Below are positions 1 to 8,103 of a stretch of 64,000 nucleotides of DNA, in pieces (position 1 is the first letter of the stretch; every line of letters starts with the position of its first letter). The position numbers and the translations under genes are program-made. Under the pieces are notes generated by a model, which worked only from the letters and a program-made list of their open reading frames with translations, was not told where the DNA came from and made no database searches. This DNA comes from Trichodesmium sp002260545. GTDB taxonomy: Bacteria > Cyanobacteriota > Cyanobacteriia > Cyanobacteriales > Microcoleaceae. The stretch lies in the NCBI RefSeq assembly GCF_050016015.1, contig NZ_JBNHEQ010000146.1:1-64000 (forward strand), written 5' to 3'.

Positions 1-630
1 TTTGAGATCGGAAAAGGCTGAAACTTTTGCAAATTAAAGCTTTGAGCTTTAATTTTCCAGCTCTAACTATTGGACAATAGATGAATAGAACATCAATAAT
101 TGCCAAAGAGAGCGATATAGCTGCAGAATTGATTTTCTATCGCTAATATCATGTCCGGATAAGAGCGTGATAGAACTCCGTTCCGAGGTGCGCGACCAAA
201 AAACTTTCTCATGCATATACTTTTTTGATCCCCTCTTCCCTCTTCCCTCCTGTACGGGCGTTTTGCTATCGCACAACTCCGTTTTGCTAGCGCAAAGCTC
301 CGCTAACGGCGCTTGAGCCGACATGAAAAACGCGGAGCGACATATAAAGCGGAGCTTTGCGTTTTTCATGGCCAGCAAGCCCCTACGACTCCTGACTCCT
401 CCCTTTTTATTTATAACTATTCAACCGGACATGATATAATTATGCAACAGAGCCGATTTTCTGTCCTCCTTCCTCCTTATTACTGAATAAAAGGTTTAAA
501 GCCTCTCACTCGCCGTGGAGAAACAATGAATTTATTTTCCTTTTATTCAATCCAATCTGTTTTAGGGAGAAGTAATTATCAATTATCAATTATCAATTAT
601 TGAATTCTTGCTTCCTCCTTCTTCCTTCCT
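1..630. other. Intergenic region with one MITE and short tandem repeats
   Basis: I see no convincing gene. The region holds a 290-bp inverted-repeat element at 147-436 (listed separately). Just before the antiporter gene is a run of the heptamer AATTATC (about 573-600) followed by a pyrimidine-rich stretch with no Shine-Dalgarno motif. The possible reading frames here are low-complexity or repeat-derived. Confidence 0.6.
147..436. mobile_element. MITE, TATCATGTCCGG family, 290 bp, TSD TAA
   Basis: The left end reads TATCATGTCCGG (147-158) and the right end CCGGACATGATA (425-436), a perfect 12-bp terminal inverted repeat. The element is flanked by TAA on both sides (144-146 and 437-439), which I read as a 3-bp target duplication. 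The interior carries a cassette of short palindromes (around 258-370, with GCAAAGCTCCGC-type words) that also occurs inside elements of other families in this window. There is no coding capacity. Confidence 0.8.
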
Positions 631-2265
631 ATGTTAGAAAGTATTATTTGGATATTATTAATAGGCTTTTTTGTCGGGGAAATTGCCTTTAGGTTAAAAG
701 CACCACCCCTAGTCGGAATGGTATTAGTGGGAATATTATTAGGTCCCCAAATTAGCAATACCATTGACTCTAGCATTTTGCAAGCTGCTGACTCTTTGCG
801 CACGATCGCCGTAATGATAATTTTGATGAAAGCAGGGTTGGGTTTAGACAGAGAAAAGTTAGCACAACAAGGTAGTGTTGCACTACGGTTAGGTTTTCTC
901 CCAGCAACTTGTGAAGCTATTGTTATCGCCTTGGTAGCAATGTGGTTACTGAATTTTGATTTTGCCACCGGGTTATTATTAGGTTGTATCATCGGTGCTG
1001 AGTCTCCCGCAGTTATTGTTCCCGGAATGTTGCGCCTCAAAAGTTTGGGTTGGGGGGTGACAAAAGGTATTCCTGATGCTATTTTGACTGGTAGTGCTTT
1101 ATCGGATGTTTTGCTGTTATTAGTATTTAGTTTACTGTTGGCATTTTTATCCCAGGGAACAACTACTGTAACTTTTCCTGGTGGCATCACTCTAAGTGCA
1201 TTACAACTATTACCATTTCAAGTAATTTTACAAATCATTCTCGGAGTTATCGCCGGATGGTTGACAGCGCGAATATTAGTATTGCTCTTAGTTAAACAAA
1301 ATTGGACTCAAAATGCTACTCAGGATACTTTGGTTGCAGCAAGTTTTGCTCTCTTGTTAGTTGTCTTAGCAGAGAAATTTCCGATATTTTCTGGTTATTT
1401 GGCAGTCATGGCAACAGGATTTTTTGTCATCGAATTTGATGCACCCCTGGCACGACGTTTACGAAATGGTTTTGATACTTTGTGGCTGGTGGCGCAAATA
1501 ATTTTGTTTGTGTTGCTCGGTGCCAGTATCCCCTTGCAAGTATTGGAAAATGTTTTATGGGTGGGGTTGTTAATTTTAGCGGTTGGTACTTTAGTTGGGC
1601 GGATGTTTGGTTGGTATCTCTCAACTTTAGGCAGTAACTGGAATTTCCGAGAACGTCTATTTTTGCTGCCCGGAAATTCCGCTAAAGCAACCGTGCAAGC
1701 TGCCATTGGCGCTATTCCTCTAGCAGCAGGTATTGAGGGAGGCGAAACAATTTTAGCGATCGCTGCCCTATCCATATTAGTCACAGCACCTTTGGGAGCT
1801 TGGGCGATACCTACCTTTGCGCCGAAACTGTTAGAAAAAGGAGAAGTCGATCCGACAAAAGTAGCGTTGGCGGAGCCTAGCGGCAGCTACATCGCTCGTC
1901 GTATTGTTTTGTTAGCTGCAGTTGATACTTCACCTCTTGCTGCGGAGGTATTATTAAAAGTTGCGGAGTTAGCGAGACGTTGTGATGGGGAAGTTGTGGT
2001 ATTGCACGTTATGCAGTCTGAGGATGGGGAAAGTATTGAGCAGCTACAACAGCAAACAGAAAAACTTTTGGCTGATATTCGGTATCGGTTTATTACTGTT
2101 GCGGGTGTGGTATCGGAGGAAATAATTTCAGTTGCACAAGAGTATGGAGCGGCAGAAATAGTTATGGGAAAAAGAGGGCATCGTTTATGGGAGAATGTGT
2201 TAGTTGGTTCCGTTTCTCAAGCAGTTTTGGAAAAGAGTTTAATTCCTGTGGTGGTAGTTCATTAA
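631..2265 (+). CDS. Cation:proton antiporter with C-terminal universal stress (UspA) domain
   Basis: A 544-residue inner-membrane protein. Residues 1-400 are a string of about 12 hydrophobic segments typical of the CPA (Na+/H+ exchanger) superfamily, beginning with a short N-terminal helix and conserved PPLVGMVLVGILLGP. From about residue 420 a soluble UspA-like domain follows (ARRIVLLAAVD...), ending with the ATP-binding signature G-x2-G-x9-G-S (GKRGHRLWENVLVGS), so the domain probably binds nucleotide and may gate transport. The ion cannot be told from sequence. The gene is monocistronic; the start is the first ATG and lacks an obvious Shine-Dalgarno. Its last 20 codons are duplicated at 10764-10844, next to the OprB gene. 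Confidence 0.88.
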   Translation: MLESIIWILLIGFFVGEIAFRLKAPPLVGMVLVGILLGPQISNTIDSSILQAADSLRTIAVMIILMKAGLGLDREKLAQQGSVALRLGFLPATCEAIVIALVAMWLLNFDFATGLLLGCIIGAESPAVIVPGMLRLKSLGWGVTKGIPDAILTGSALSDVLLLLVFSLLLAFLSQGTTTVTFPGGITLSALQLLPFQVILQIILGVIAGWLTARILVLLLVKQNWTQNATQDTLVAASFALLLVVLAEKFPIFSGYLAVMATGFFVIEFDAPLARRLRNGFDTLWLVAQIILFVLLGASIPLQVLENVLWVGLLILAVGTLVGRMFGWYLSTLGSNWNFRERLFLLPGNSAKATVQAAIGAIPLAAGIEGGETILAIAALSILVTAPLGAWAIPTFAPKLLEKGEVDPTKVALAEPSGSYIARRIVLLAAVDTSPLAAEVLLKVAELARRCDGEVVVLHVMQSEDGESIEQLQQQTEKLLADIRYRFITVAGVVSEEIISVAQEYGAAEIVMGKRGHRLWENVLVGSVSQAVLEKSLIPVVVVH

Positions 2266-2327
2266 TTGATAATGGATAATGAATAATGGATAATTATTTT
2301 TGAGCATAATTATTCATGAGGTAATTA

Positions 2328-2458
2328 TATCAAATCCGGTAGTATCGAGAGAATTCAATACCGTAGGATTTTGGTATCCAAACCCTCTACACACTAGGAT
2401 TTTTCGCTCTTTTCTGATGGTATAATGATATCAAATCCGTTGCCCAAAGGATTTGATA
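2328..2458. mobile_element. MITE, TATCAAATCCG family, 131 bp, TSD TTA
   Basis: The left end is TATCAAATCCGG (from 2328) and the right end GGATTTGATA (to 2458). TTA flanks both sides (2325-2327 and 2459-2461). A second internal TATCAAATCCG word lies near 2429. The element is followed by an AT-only run of TAATTATT-type repeats up to about 2505. It is non-coding. Confidence 0.75.
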
Positions 2459-2505
2459 TTATTAATTATTAATTGTTAATTATTAATTATTAATTATTAA
2501 TTATT

Positions 2506-2538
2506 GAAGAACCGATTGCGGAGGAAATTGTCCAATGA
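2506..2538 (+). pseudogene. xisH 3' tail remnant
   Basis: Eleven codons read EEPIAEEIVQ-stop, and the TGA overlaps the ATG of the following xisI fragment (ATGA). XisH proteins end with a comparable acidic, hydrophobic ...IVQ-type tail, and xisH/xisI pairs commonly overlap in this way. Upstream, the frame runs straight into AT-rich repeats, so the rest of the gene is gone. The call rests mainly on position before xisI. Confidence 0.4.
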
Positions 2539-2669
2539 ATAAATTAGAGAGTTATCGTTCCTACATTCAAATTTTGTTAGAAAAGTATGCTGAATCTAAA
2601 CCTCAAAACAATGAGGCATAAAATCAACTATTTTTTGATCCAATAAGTTCAAAATCCTACAATTTTTGT
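2535..2669 (+). pseudogene. xisI: xisI N-terminal fragment with in-frame stop
   Basis: It begins ATG and reads MNKLESYRSYIQILLEKYAE, the usual start of XisI family proteins (fdxN element excision controlling factor). After 28 residues there is an in-frame TAA (2619-2621). Reading past it gives NQLFFDPISSKSYNF, which resembles the next conserved XisI segment (QLIFD...YQL). Homology then ends. The matching C-terminal part lies 2.6 kb away at 5271-5369, beyond the Omp85 gene. It is non-functional as it stands. Confidence 0.65.
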
Positions 2670-2710
2670 TAACAATCTCGTTAGTTCTTTTTAGAAGGGT
2701 AAATTTAGAA

Positions 2711-2912
2711 ATGAATCAAAAGTTAATTGTGCCGGAAATGGCATTGGTGAGAAGTGAAAGTGTACGGGGAATTATCAATAATTTGGGAATTGCTAAAGCT
2801 GGATTTTTCTGTCGGGAAAATATGTCGCAGTCGGTGGATTATTTGGAGTTAAAAGATGAAGATGTTTGGGGAGAAAAGTGCGAGGGAAATTTATGAGGAA
2901 GTTAAAAAATAA
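2711..2912 (+). pseudogene. Small protein gene broken by a 1-bp frameshift
   Basis: The frame from ATG 2711 reads through LGIAKAGFFCRENMSQSVDY and ends at a premature TGA (2894-2896). Shifting by one base after ...KDE (near 2861) gives MFGEKSAREIYEEVKK then TAA (2910-2912), a natural acidic/basic C-terminus. One inserted base therefore explains the break. I half-recognise the segment as a small cyanobacterial family of about 65 residues, possibly an antitoxin-like protein, but do not assign a function. Its last 18 bases and downstream flank are duplicated at 5375-5424. Confidence 0.5.
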
Positions 2913-2955
2913 TCGCTCTTGTTAGAATCAGGAGGCGATCGTCCCTCGTCCTTCT

Positions 2956-3010
2956 CCAAATTTTGAGGAGCAATTTTACCAAAACGATGACGATTTTCCA
3001 CTTTAAAAAC
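2956..3010 (-). pseudogene. 55-bp internal fragment of the oprB porin gene
   Basis: This stretch matches 11657-11711 of the OprB-like porin gene, in the same orientation, with a single mismatch. It encodes VFKVENRHRFGKIAPQNL. Homology stops abruptly at both ends; the right side abuts a MITE at 3013. It is a relic of a duplication or rearrangement. Confidence 0.75.
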
Positions 3011-3012
3011 AA

Positions 3013-3157
3013 CAGGACTTACGCAAAATATGAAAATATACACCATCTGTAGGGGCGAATGGCCATTCGCCCCTACTAGATAGCGGTGCGACCCCGCGAC
3101 GACGCAAGCTCGCTTGCAGAACGCGCACCAAGAGATGGTTGCTCTGCGTAAGTCCTG
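3013..3157. mobile_element. MITE, AGGACTTACGCA family, 145 bp
   Basis: Perfect 13-bp terminal inverted repeats CAGGACTTACGCA (3013-3025) and TGCGTAAGTCCTG (3145-3157). Inside is a 28-bp perfect palindrome centred on GAATGGCCATTC (3049-3076), a cassette found at least five more times in the window. No target duplication longer than 2 bp is visible here. Other copies: 40834-41008 and 60908-60998. Confidence 0.75.
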
Positions 3158-3170
3158 AATCGTTAATATT

Positions 3171-4691
3171 TCAAAAGCGATCGCCAAAAGTAAAATGAAA
3201 ATGGTTCGATCCTTCATTATTAAAACCAAACTCCAAACGCATCCGACCAATAACCGATTTTGCACTCAAACCTAACCCATAACCCAAACCGTCCCCAAAT
3301 TTGTCTCGCACACCTGCGGGATTACCGCTAACGCCATCAGCAGTTGCTAGATCGTTCCCATAATCCACAAATAAAGTTCCACCCAACTCAACATCCTGCT
3401 TTAACAGCCTCAATTCAGTAATTGGGAAGCGATACTCAGCAGTTGCTTTAACAAAACTACGACTCGTTGATACTTCTCCTTTCTCAAAGCCGCGAATTGT
3501 CTGAGTTCCTCCTAAGTTAAAAGCTTGATAAGAAGGAACATCGCCAATAAAGGCTCCCCCTTGCAGATTCAGGAGCAATGTGCGCGGTCCTTCGGAAAAT
3601 CCAAATAGATTGAGGGGAATGAATTGGCTAAAGCTAGCAGAGAGACGATTATACCCAATCTGAGCATCTCCGATAGGAATTGATTGACTGGAACCAAACC
3701 GCAACCGAGAACCTCTATTAGGATCATTTGGGTTATCAGTATTATCAAACAAAAGAGCAGCATCAATAGTCAACAGGGTATCTTGTCCATCATCACTAAA
3801 AGTGAAAGAGTTGCCTAGTTCATCTTTAGTTTCAATGTTGTTGGTAAAAGCTGCATCACGAACAGAAACTATTTGATAGTTGATTCCTAAAGCTCCATCG
3901 AGTTTCTTTGATAGTGGTTGTACATATTGAAAACCGCCACCAAAGCGAATAACCCAAGGAACATCTCCATTAGGTAAATCAACATCTTCCTCTCCATTCT
4001 CATAGACAGGAATGCGACCACTGGAATTATAGATATTAGCGGCAAATGCTCCTGGCAAAAATGGTGCTAAATTTCCGTATCTCAAATCAAGACCATATCG
4101 CTTGGGATCTAAAATTCCTTCCAACAGAATACTATTGTTATTTCCCAAGTTCTGGCGCAAACGACCTGCTATGGAAATACTCGCTAATCCAGTTTCTTGT
4201 TGAGGAACATCTAGAGATTGACGAGTTGGTCCATTTAAGGCATCAGGATAACTAATTATTGTACCCAAACCAAAGCTTCTAGAGCTGTTGGAGTCTGTTA
4301 ATTTAATATTAAGTTGTCCGCCAGCAGATTTGCTAAAGGGATCGACTACTTCTTTGTTTTCAAATTCGGGTTCAGAATTATTTTGAGCAGTTATCTTTTG
4401 TTCTTGAGAATTAGGGAGTAAATCTACTGCATTGGTAGAAGGTGGGTCTAAAATTAGACTTTTGGCAAAGCTATATTTGCTAATTTTCCATGCCGAATTC
4501 TGCCAAAAATCGACTAAAGTTTCTGGATAACTTTCCTCAAGTTGAATCAGATAACTTGAAAAGAACCAAAAATTTTCCGAACTTGATTGTGCTAAAACAG
4601 CAGGCGTCCACAATTGATTGACCAGAATAGTTTCTAAACCCAAAGTTAAGGCAGAGATTATAGTTAGCGAACTAGAAAATATTTTCGGCAT
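3171..4691 (-). CDS. Omp85/ShlB-type outer membrane beta-barrel protein
   Basis: A 506-residue protein with an N-terminal signal peptide (hydrophobic segment ending VLAQ at about 35). A low-complexity spacer follows to about residue 125, then a beta-barrel domain of the BamA/FhaC/ShlB surface-antigen type with alternating strands, including GGTQTIRGFEKGEVS, the RGF motif of loop 6 of Omp85 proteins. The last residue is F, as in barrel signals. No clear POTRA repeats can be seen before the barrel, so it is shorter than BamA or TPS transporters; a role as a simple export barrel or porin is inferred. The start codon lies only 4 bp from the edge of a probable IS remnant, so its upstream region is IS-derived. 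Confidence 0.8.
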   Translation of the reverse strand: MPKIFSSSLTIISALTLGLETILVNQLWTPAVLAQSSSENFWFFSSYLIQLEESYPETLVDFWQNSAWKISKYSFAKSLILDPPSTNAVDLLPNSQEQKITAQNNSEPEFENKEVVDPFSKSAGGQLNIKLTDSNSSRSFGLGTIISYPDALNGPTRQSLDVPQQETGLASISIAGRLRQNLGNNNSILLEGILDPKRYGLDLRYGNLAPFLPGAFAANIYNSSGRIPVYENGEEDVDLPNGDVPWVIRFGGGFQYVQPLSKKLDGALGINYQIVSVRDAAFTNNIETKDELGNSFTFSDDGQDTLLTIDAALLFDNTDNPNDPNRGSRLRFGSSQSIPIGDAQIGYNRLSASFSQFIPLNLFGFSEGPRTLLLNLQGGAFIGDVPSYQAFNLGGTQTIRGFEKGEVSTSRSFVKATAEYRFPITELRLLKQDVELGGTLFVDYGNDLATADGVSGNPAGVRDKFGDGLGYGLGLSAKSVIGRMRLEFGFNNEGSNHFHFTFGDRF

Positions 4692-4694
4692 TTA

Positions 4695-4965
4695 TTGACA
4701 TACTCCCGACGTTACCCTTACGGGAAAAGGGGGGATTCTTCAGTCTGGGAAACCCTGACCGCTGTTTAAACAGAGGTGATGTCCTCCCCCTGTGTTGAGC
4801 TTTAAAATAACAAAATCCTTCTAGCTTGTCAAGGGCTTATGAACTTTTAGCTTATGAAGGTATGCAAATCCTGGCCCTGGCTTTCCCATACGACGCTGCT
4901 CCACCGGAGAGCTTTGACTTCCCCGAAGGGAAGTTAAAATATCCTCAGGGGGTGACAAGCTGGCT
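4695..4965 (-). mobile_element. Probable IS200/IS605-type (TnpB family) right-end remnant
   Basis: Read on the minus strand, this segment has a stretch encoding a Ser/Pro-rich tail that ends at TAG (4821-4823). A strongly folded block follows with several small stems (GAGG..CCTC, CCCTT..AAGGG) ending in GTCGGGAGTATGTCAA. Cyanobacterial TnpB-type elements often end with such a block, which is also the 3' scaffold of their guide RNA. No TnpB body remains. The end sits 4 bp before the start codon of the Omp85 gene, so any guide would read into that gene. Identification is from memory of such ends, not a search. Confidence 0.4.
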
Positions 4966-5270
4966 GAAAGCTATATTCTAGGATAGAATTTACTAAATAA
5001 ACTGAAGAATATGGAAAAATTTGGCTTCAGCATAATGCTACTGATATTGATGTAGGTCATTTCAGTTATCAGTTATCAGTTATCAGTACCTCTGGGTTTA
5101 GCCAGAGGTTAGAAATACTGAAGTTTATTTCTCTTGGTCGATTAGATATGGCGAGGAGACCCGCTCTTGCAGAGCCGCTGCCTCTTGCAGAGGAGCTTCG
5201 CTAACGCTAACGCCATCTCTCGACCGCTTTTTCATCCCCTTAAAAGGGGAGGCTTGAGACCTTATTTTTT

Positions 5271-5369
5271 GGTCAAGAATTAATGGAAATGGGTGTTGCT
5301 CAAGAAGACATTGTACTGGGGCTACATCCACCTTACAAGCGCCTTTACACTGGCTATGGTATTGCTTAG
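5271..5369 (+). pseudogene. xisI: xisI C-terminal fragment
   Basis: Thirty-two codons and a TAG read GQELMEMGVAQEDIVLGLHP then PYKRLYTGYGIA. This is the conserved C-terminus of XisI proteins (EEL..MGV...DIVLGL.PPYKR..T.YA.A). No start codon or N-terminal part precedes it; upstream is repeat sequence. With the N-terminal fragment at 2535 it suggests either one xisI split by rearrangement or two decayed copies. Confidence 0.7.
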
Positions 5370-5374
5370 ATTAA

Positions 5375-5424
5375 GAGGAAGTTAAAAAATAATCCATCTT
5401 TTTAGAAGAAGGAGGCGATCGCTT
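5375..5424 (+). repeat. Duplicate of the tail of the small gene at 2895-2945
   Basis: The sequence matches 2895-2942 (GAGGAAGTTAAAAAATAATC, then a diverged stretch, then GGAGGCGATCG) with several mismatches. It starts 6 bp after the xisI stop. This shows that a block was duplicated, or that the two xisI fragments once shared a flank. Confidence 0.6.
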
Positions 5425-5451
5425 TTGATAAAAATGGCGATCGCCTCCTTC
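5408..5451. terminator. 15-bp perfect hairpin containing HIP1 sites
   Basis: GAAGGAGGCGATCGC (5408-5422) pairs perfectly with its complement at 5437-5451 around a 14-nt loop. It lies 77 bp beyond the stop of the haloperoxidase gene, a position fitting a transcription terminator. There is no long T run, so the role is inferred. Confidence 0.45.
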
Positions 5452-5527
5452 TGTTTCTCCTACAATCAAATCAGACTAGAAAATAGACTGTTTTGAGAGT
5501 AACCTTGTCACCTCTGTACCCAATAAT

Positions 5528-7381
5528 TCATCGCCGACCAATTCTCACAATGTCACCATCAAAGGTTGGTACAGAGAAGACAAAGGGGTCTGTAGGATAA
5601 GTCAATGCCTGTTCTTCAAGAATACCAATGGCAATTTCCTCGCCCATGCGAACGCTATCATAATAGTCGGTGAAATAGTGAACTCCTCCCATGTTTCGAC
5701 CAATGGAAATGTTGGCCGCTAGTTTATTCAGCTCACCCTCAAGAGTTAGAGCCTCAGAAATATTATCAATTGGGCTTTCTACCAAGGCACTACCATCATC
5801 ATTTGCTCGGAAAGCAACCAACTTATCACCTTCCTCCATACGTTTGAACCTATATTCATTACTACTATCCTTTACAAGCACTGCACTGGTATCAAAAAAT
5901 GCCTTGAGAATAGTCACACAGGCACCAGCAACGGTAGCGTGTCCAGCACCATAAGCAGGGTGCATGGGAGATCCTTCAGGAAATGCCATTGGTAGCAGAT
6001 AACTACCTTCAGCTATTGCGGAAATATTTCCGAGAGTACTTGTTGCCAAATCACCATTCCCATTGCTTTCTAGCTTATCTAGGAACCCCTGAACATATTG
6101 GCTTAAAGCTTTGGGAATCAAATTTTCCTCTATCTCACCGCTATTTTTACGACGCACCAGCTCAACTCGTGCTGCTAGAGCCTCTGGTCGCAAGCGAATA
6201 TGATTGTTAAACTTCTGGAAACGAACAGCCTTCAATGCTCGTGTTGCCACCTCAGTCACCAAGGTCAAAATATGGGGACCGCCATAAAGAGCAAAACCAT
6301 TAGCGTGACGGCGAGTTTTTGGATCTTGTGCTGCTACACCACCTCCAGAGAGATGATCAAAACCAGGATCGAAAGGAGTTCCCATTCCCAACAGAATCAG
6401 ACAAGCATTGAGGTAAGCTTCATAAAGAGCATCGTAGTGGACATAGGTTGCCAGATCGCGGGGTGTGGAAATAAAGCGACGTCCAGGAACATAGCTTTCT
6501 CGTGCTTGTGCAATACCCCGCTGAACTTCAACATACTTCGCAAAATCGGTCATATAGTCTGTTCCTGGGGTGGCTATGGGAACTTTTTGGTTGATTTCCA
6601 GAACACCATAGGCGATTTTTCCAGTAGTGACACCATCCTCTCCGTTGACGGCTTTGTTACCAATCAGCAAAAATTGAGACAGGTAAGGTCCCACTTCTAC
6701 CCCTGGAGAAGACCCACGAAATACTGTCTGTACGTCGAGTTTTCCTTTCTGCCTGGGTCTATTTCTTTTATGGTTAACTTTTCGGGGTCGTCCATTCTGA
6801 TTTTGGAGGTAACCAAGTTTATTGAGTCGAGCAATTGATGCTTTCAAATTCTCATTTTTTGCACCTTTCTCAAAATCGTTAAAGGGACAATCGCGAAGAA
6901 TTGCTAGTTCATATACCTCTGCCATCTCAAAAATTAGTTCCAGGTTCGTGTTTCCAGAAGAATCTAACAATGGTGGTGCGGGAGGCATGGTGACTGCTTG
7001 AGCATCAGGTCCTTCTAATTCAAACACAACCCCAGCAGTTGGAGCTTCCCACTGTCTAAAACCATCAAGGAAATTCGGATTTTCCTCTTCTACAATGTTG
7101 CCATTAACAACCTTATATTTTGCACCATGACGAACTCTATCAGTAAAAGGATCGATGAAGCCATCATCAATCGCTCGGCGAAATTCTACAAAGTCTTTTG
7201 GATCTTGTAATAATCCTGTTTTGGGGTTATGGATTAAACCTTTGGTAAAGGACATGAAATACCGAGCGCCTGCGTAGCGCTCTTCGTCCCCATTAGCTTG
7301 ATGGGTTGGATGTTGGCGACTTCTGGCTAATTCAGCCGCATCAACACGAATGGAATAAGATTTTTGACGACGTTCGTTCAT
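5528..7381 (-). CDS. Vanadium-dependent haloperoxidase
   Basis: A 617-residue enzyme of the vanadium chloro/bromoperoxidase family, oxidising halides with hydrogen peroxide. The vanadate-binding residues are all visible: Lys and Arg in KFNNHIRLRPE (about residue 394), the Gly-His pair in PAYGAGHATVAG (about 475), and Arg and His in IGRNMGGVHYFTDYY (about 560). The length fits algal-type bromoperoxidases. There is no signal peptide. The start ATG is preceded by TAGGAGAATTTT (minus strand), a good ribosome site. Halide specificity cannot be read from sequence. The gene stands alone; downstream is a strong hairpin. Confidence 0.92.
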   Translation of the reverse strand: MNERRQKSYSIRVDAAELARSRQHPTHQANGDEERYAGARYFMSFTKGLIHNPKTGLLQDPKDFVEFRRAIDDGFIDPFTDRVRHGAKYKVVNGNIVEEENPNFLDGFRQWEAPTAGVVFELEGPDAQAVTMPPAPPLLDSSGNTNLELIFEMAEVYELAILRDCPFNDFEKGAKNENLKASIARLNKLGYLQNQNGRPRKVNHKRNRPRQKGKLDVQTVFRGSSPGVEVGPYLSQFLLIGNKAVNGEDGVTTGKIAYGVLEINQKVPIATPGTDYMTDFAKYVEVQRGIAQARESYVPGRRFISTPRDLATYVHYDALYEAYLNACLILLGMGTPFDPGFDHLSGGGVAAQDPKTRRHANGFALYGGPHILTLVTEVATRALKAVRFQKFNNHIRLRPEALAARVELVRRKNSGEIEENLIPKALSQYVQGFLDKLESNGNGDLATSTLGNISAIAEGSYLLPMAFPEGSPMHPAYGAGHATVAGACVTILKAFFDTSAVLVKDSSNEYRFKRMEEGDKLVAFRANDDGSALVESPIDNISEALTLEGELNKLAANISIGRNMGGVHYFTDYYDSVRMGEEIAIGILEEQALTYPTDPFVFSVPTFDGDIVRIGRR

Positions 7382-8103
7382 AAAATTCTCCTAAGTGGCA
7401 TATTTGTCTATGTATATAGACGATCGAAAGGAAGGATTTCTAACTTTTTTCAGTTAGAACTTCTTGATTTCTGGATCTGTTGAGTAAAGTTTTGATCGCT
7501 CGTTCTCCTTCTCCTTATATTCATCCCACAATCAAATTTAACCGGAAAATATAGAGGGCGATTGTTCCCCACTCACCTGATAAAGTAAGTAAGTTACATA
7601 CAATATCTCTACTCTCAATGTCTTCTTACTTCAGAGTTGGATATAGATATGCAATTATGAAGTAAATAAATTATTTATTTTATAGCGCTACGCGCTAGGG
7701 AATAGGGAATAGGGAATAGGGAATAGGGAATAGGGAATAGTAAACTGTCAAATGGTTTTTCCTACAGAAATGCTCCGCAAACAGGATTTAGAAATGTCCT
7801 AACCTTAATAAGTAGCGCTATAGCTGCTCGATAACTTGAAAAGCTACCCTATAATACCATTTCTTAAAAACCTTGCTATATTTGATTAGGTGGAGGAGAG
7901 ACGTTGCATAAGGGCGTCCGTACGGGAGTGTGGGAGGTGGGGGAAAGGGACCTTGCATAAGGGCGTCCGTACACAGAAGAATTGCGTAAGTCCTGTTAGT
8001 ATTAAACATCACAGAGGGACGCTGCATACAACGTCCCTACTCTAAATTTCTTCTTAATTCATTAAGTGCATATCTATCTGCAATTCAGAAGTAAATAAAT
8101 TAT
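7382..8103. other. Intergenic region with heptamer repeats and palindromes
   Basis: No gene is supported. It contains the AGGGAAT repeat (7697-7740), two words reading GGGCGTCCGTAC near 7912 and 7961, a solo AGGACTTACGCA-type end (about 7983-7996), and an ACGTCCCTAC half-palindrome near 8031. The AAGTAAATAAATTATTTAT word near 7662 recurs at 8091, so the two ends of the region share sequence. Confidence 0.5.
7697..7740. repeat. Heptamer tandem repeat AGGGAAT x6
   Basis: Six perfect copies of AGGGAAT plus AG. Short tandemly repeated heptamers of this sort are common in filamentous cyanobacteria; no function is known. The copy number is likely to vary between strains. Confidence 0.9.

Noticed and set aside
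597..1190. Minus-strand gene opposite the antiporter
   Set aside because: It is the antisense of a well-supported membrane protein and has no family features.
2891..3265. 124-residue minus-strand gene
   Set aside because: It is pieced together from an oprB fragment, a MITE and the 3' end of the Omp85 gene.
6200..6838. Plus-strand gene inside the haloperoxidase
   Set aside because: It is a shadow frame of the haloperoxidase coding sequence.
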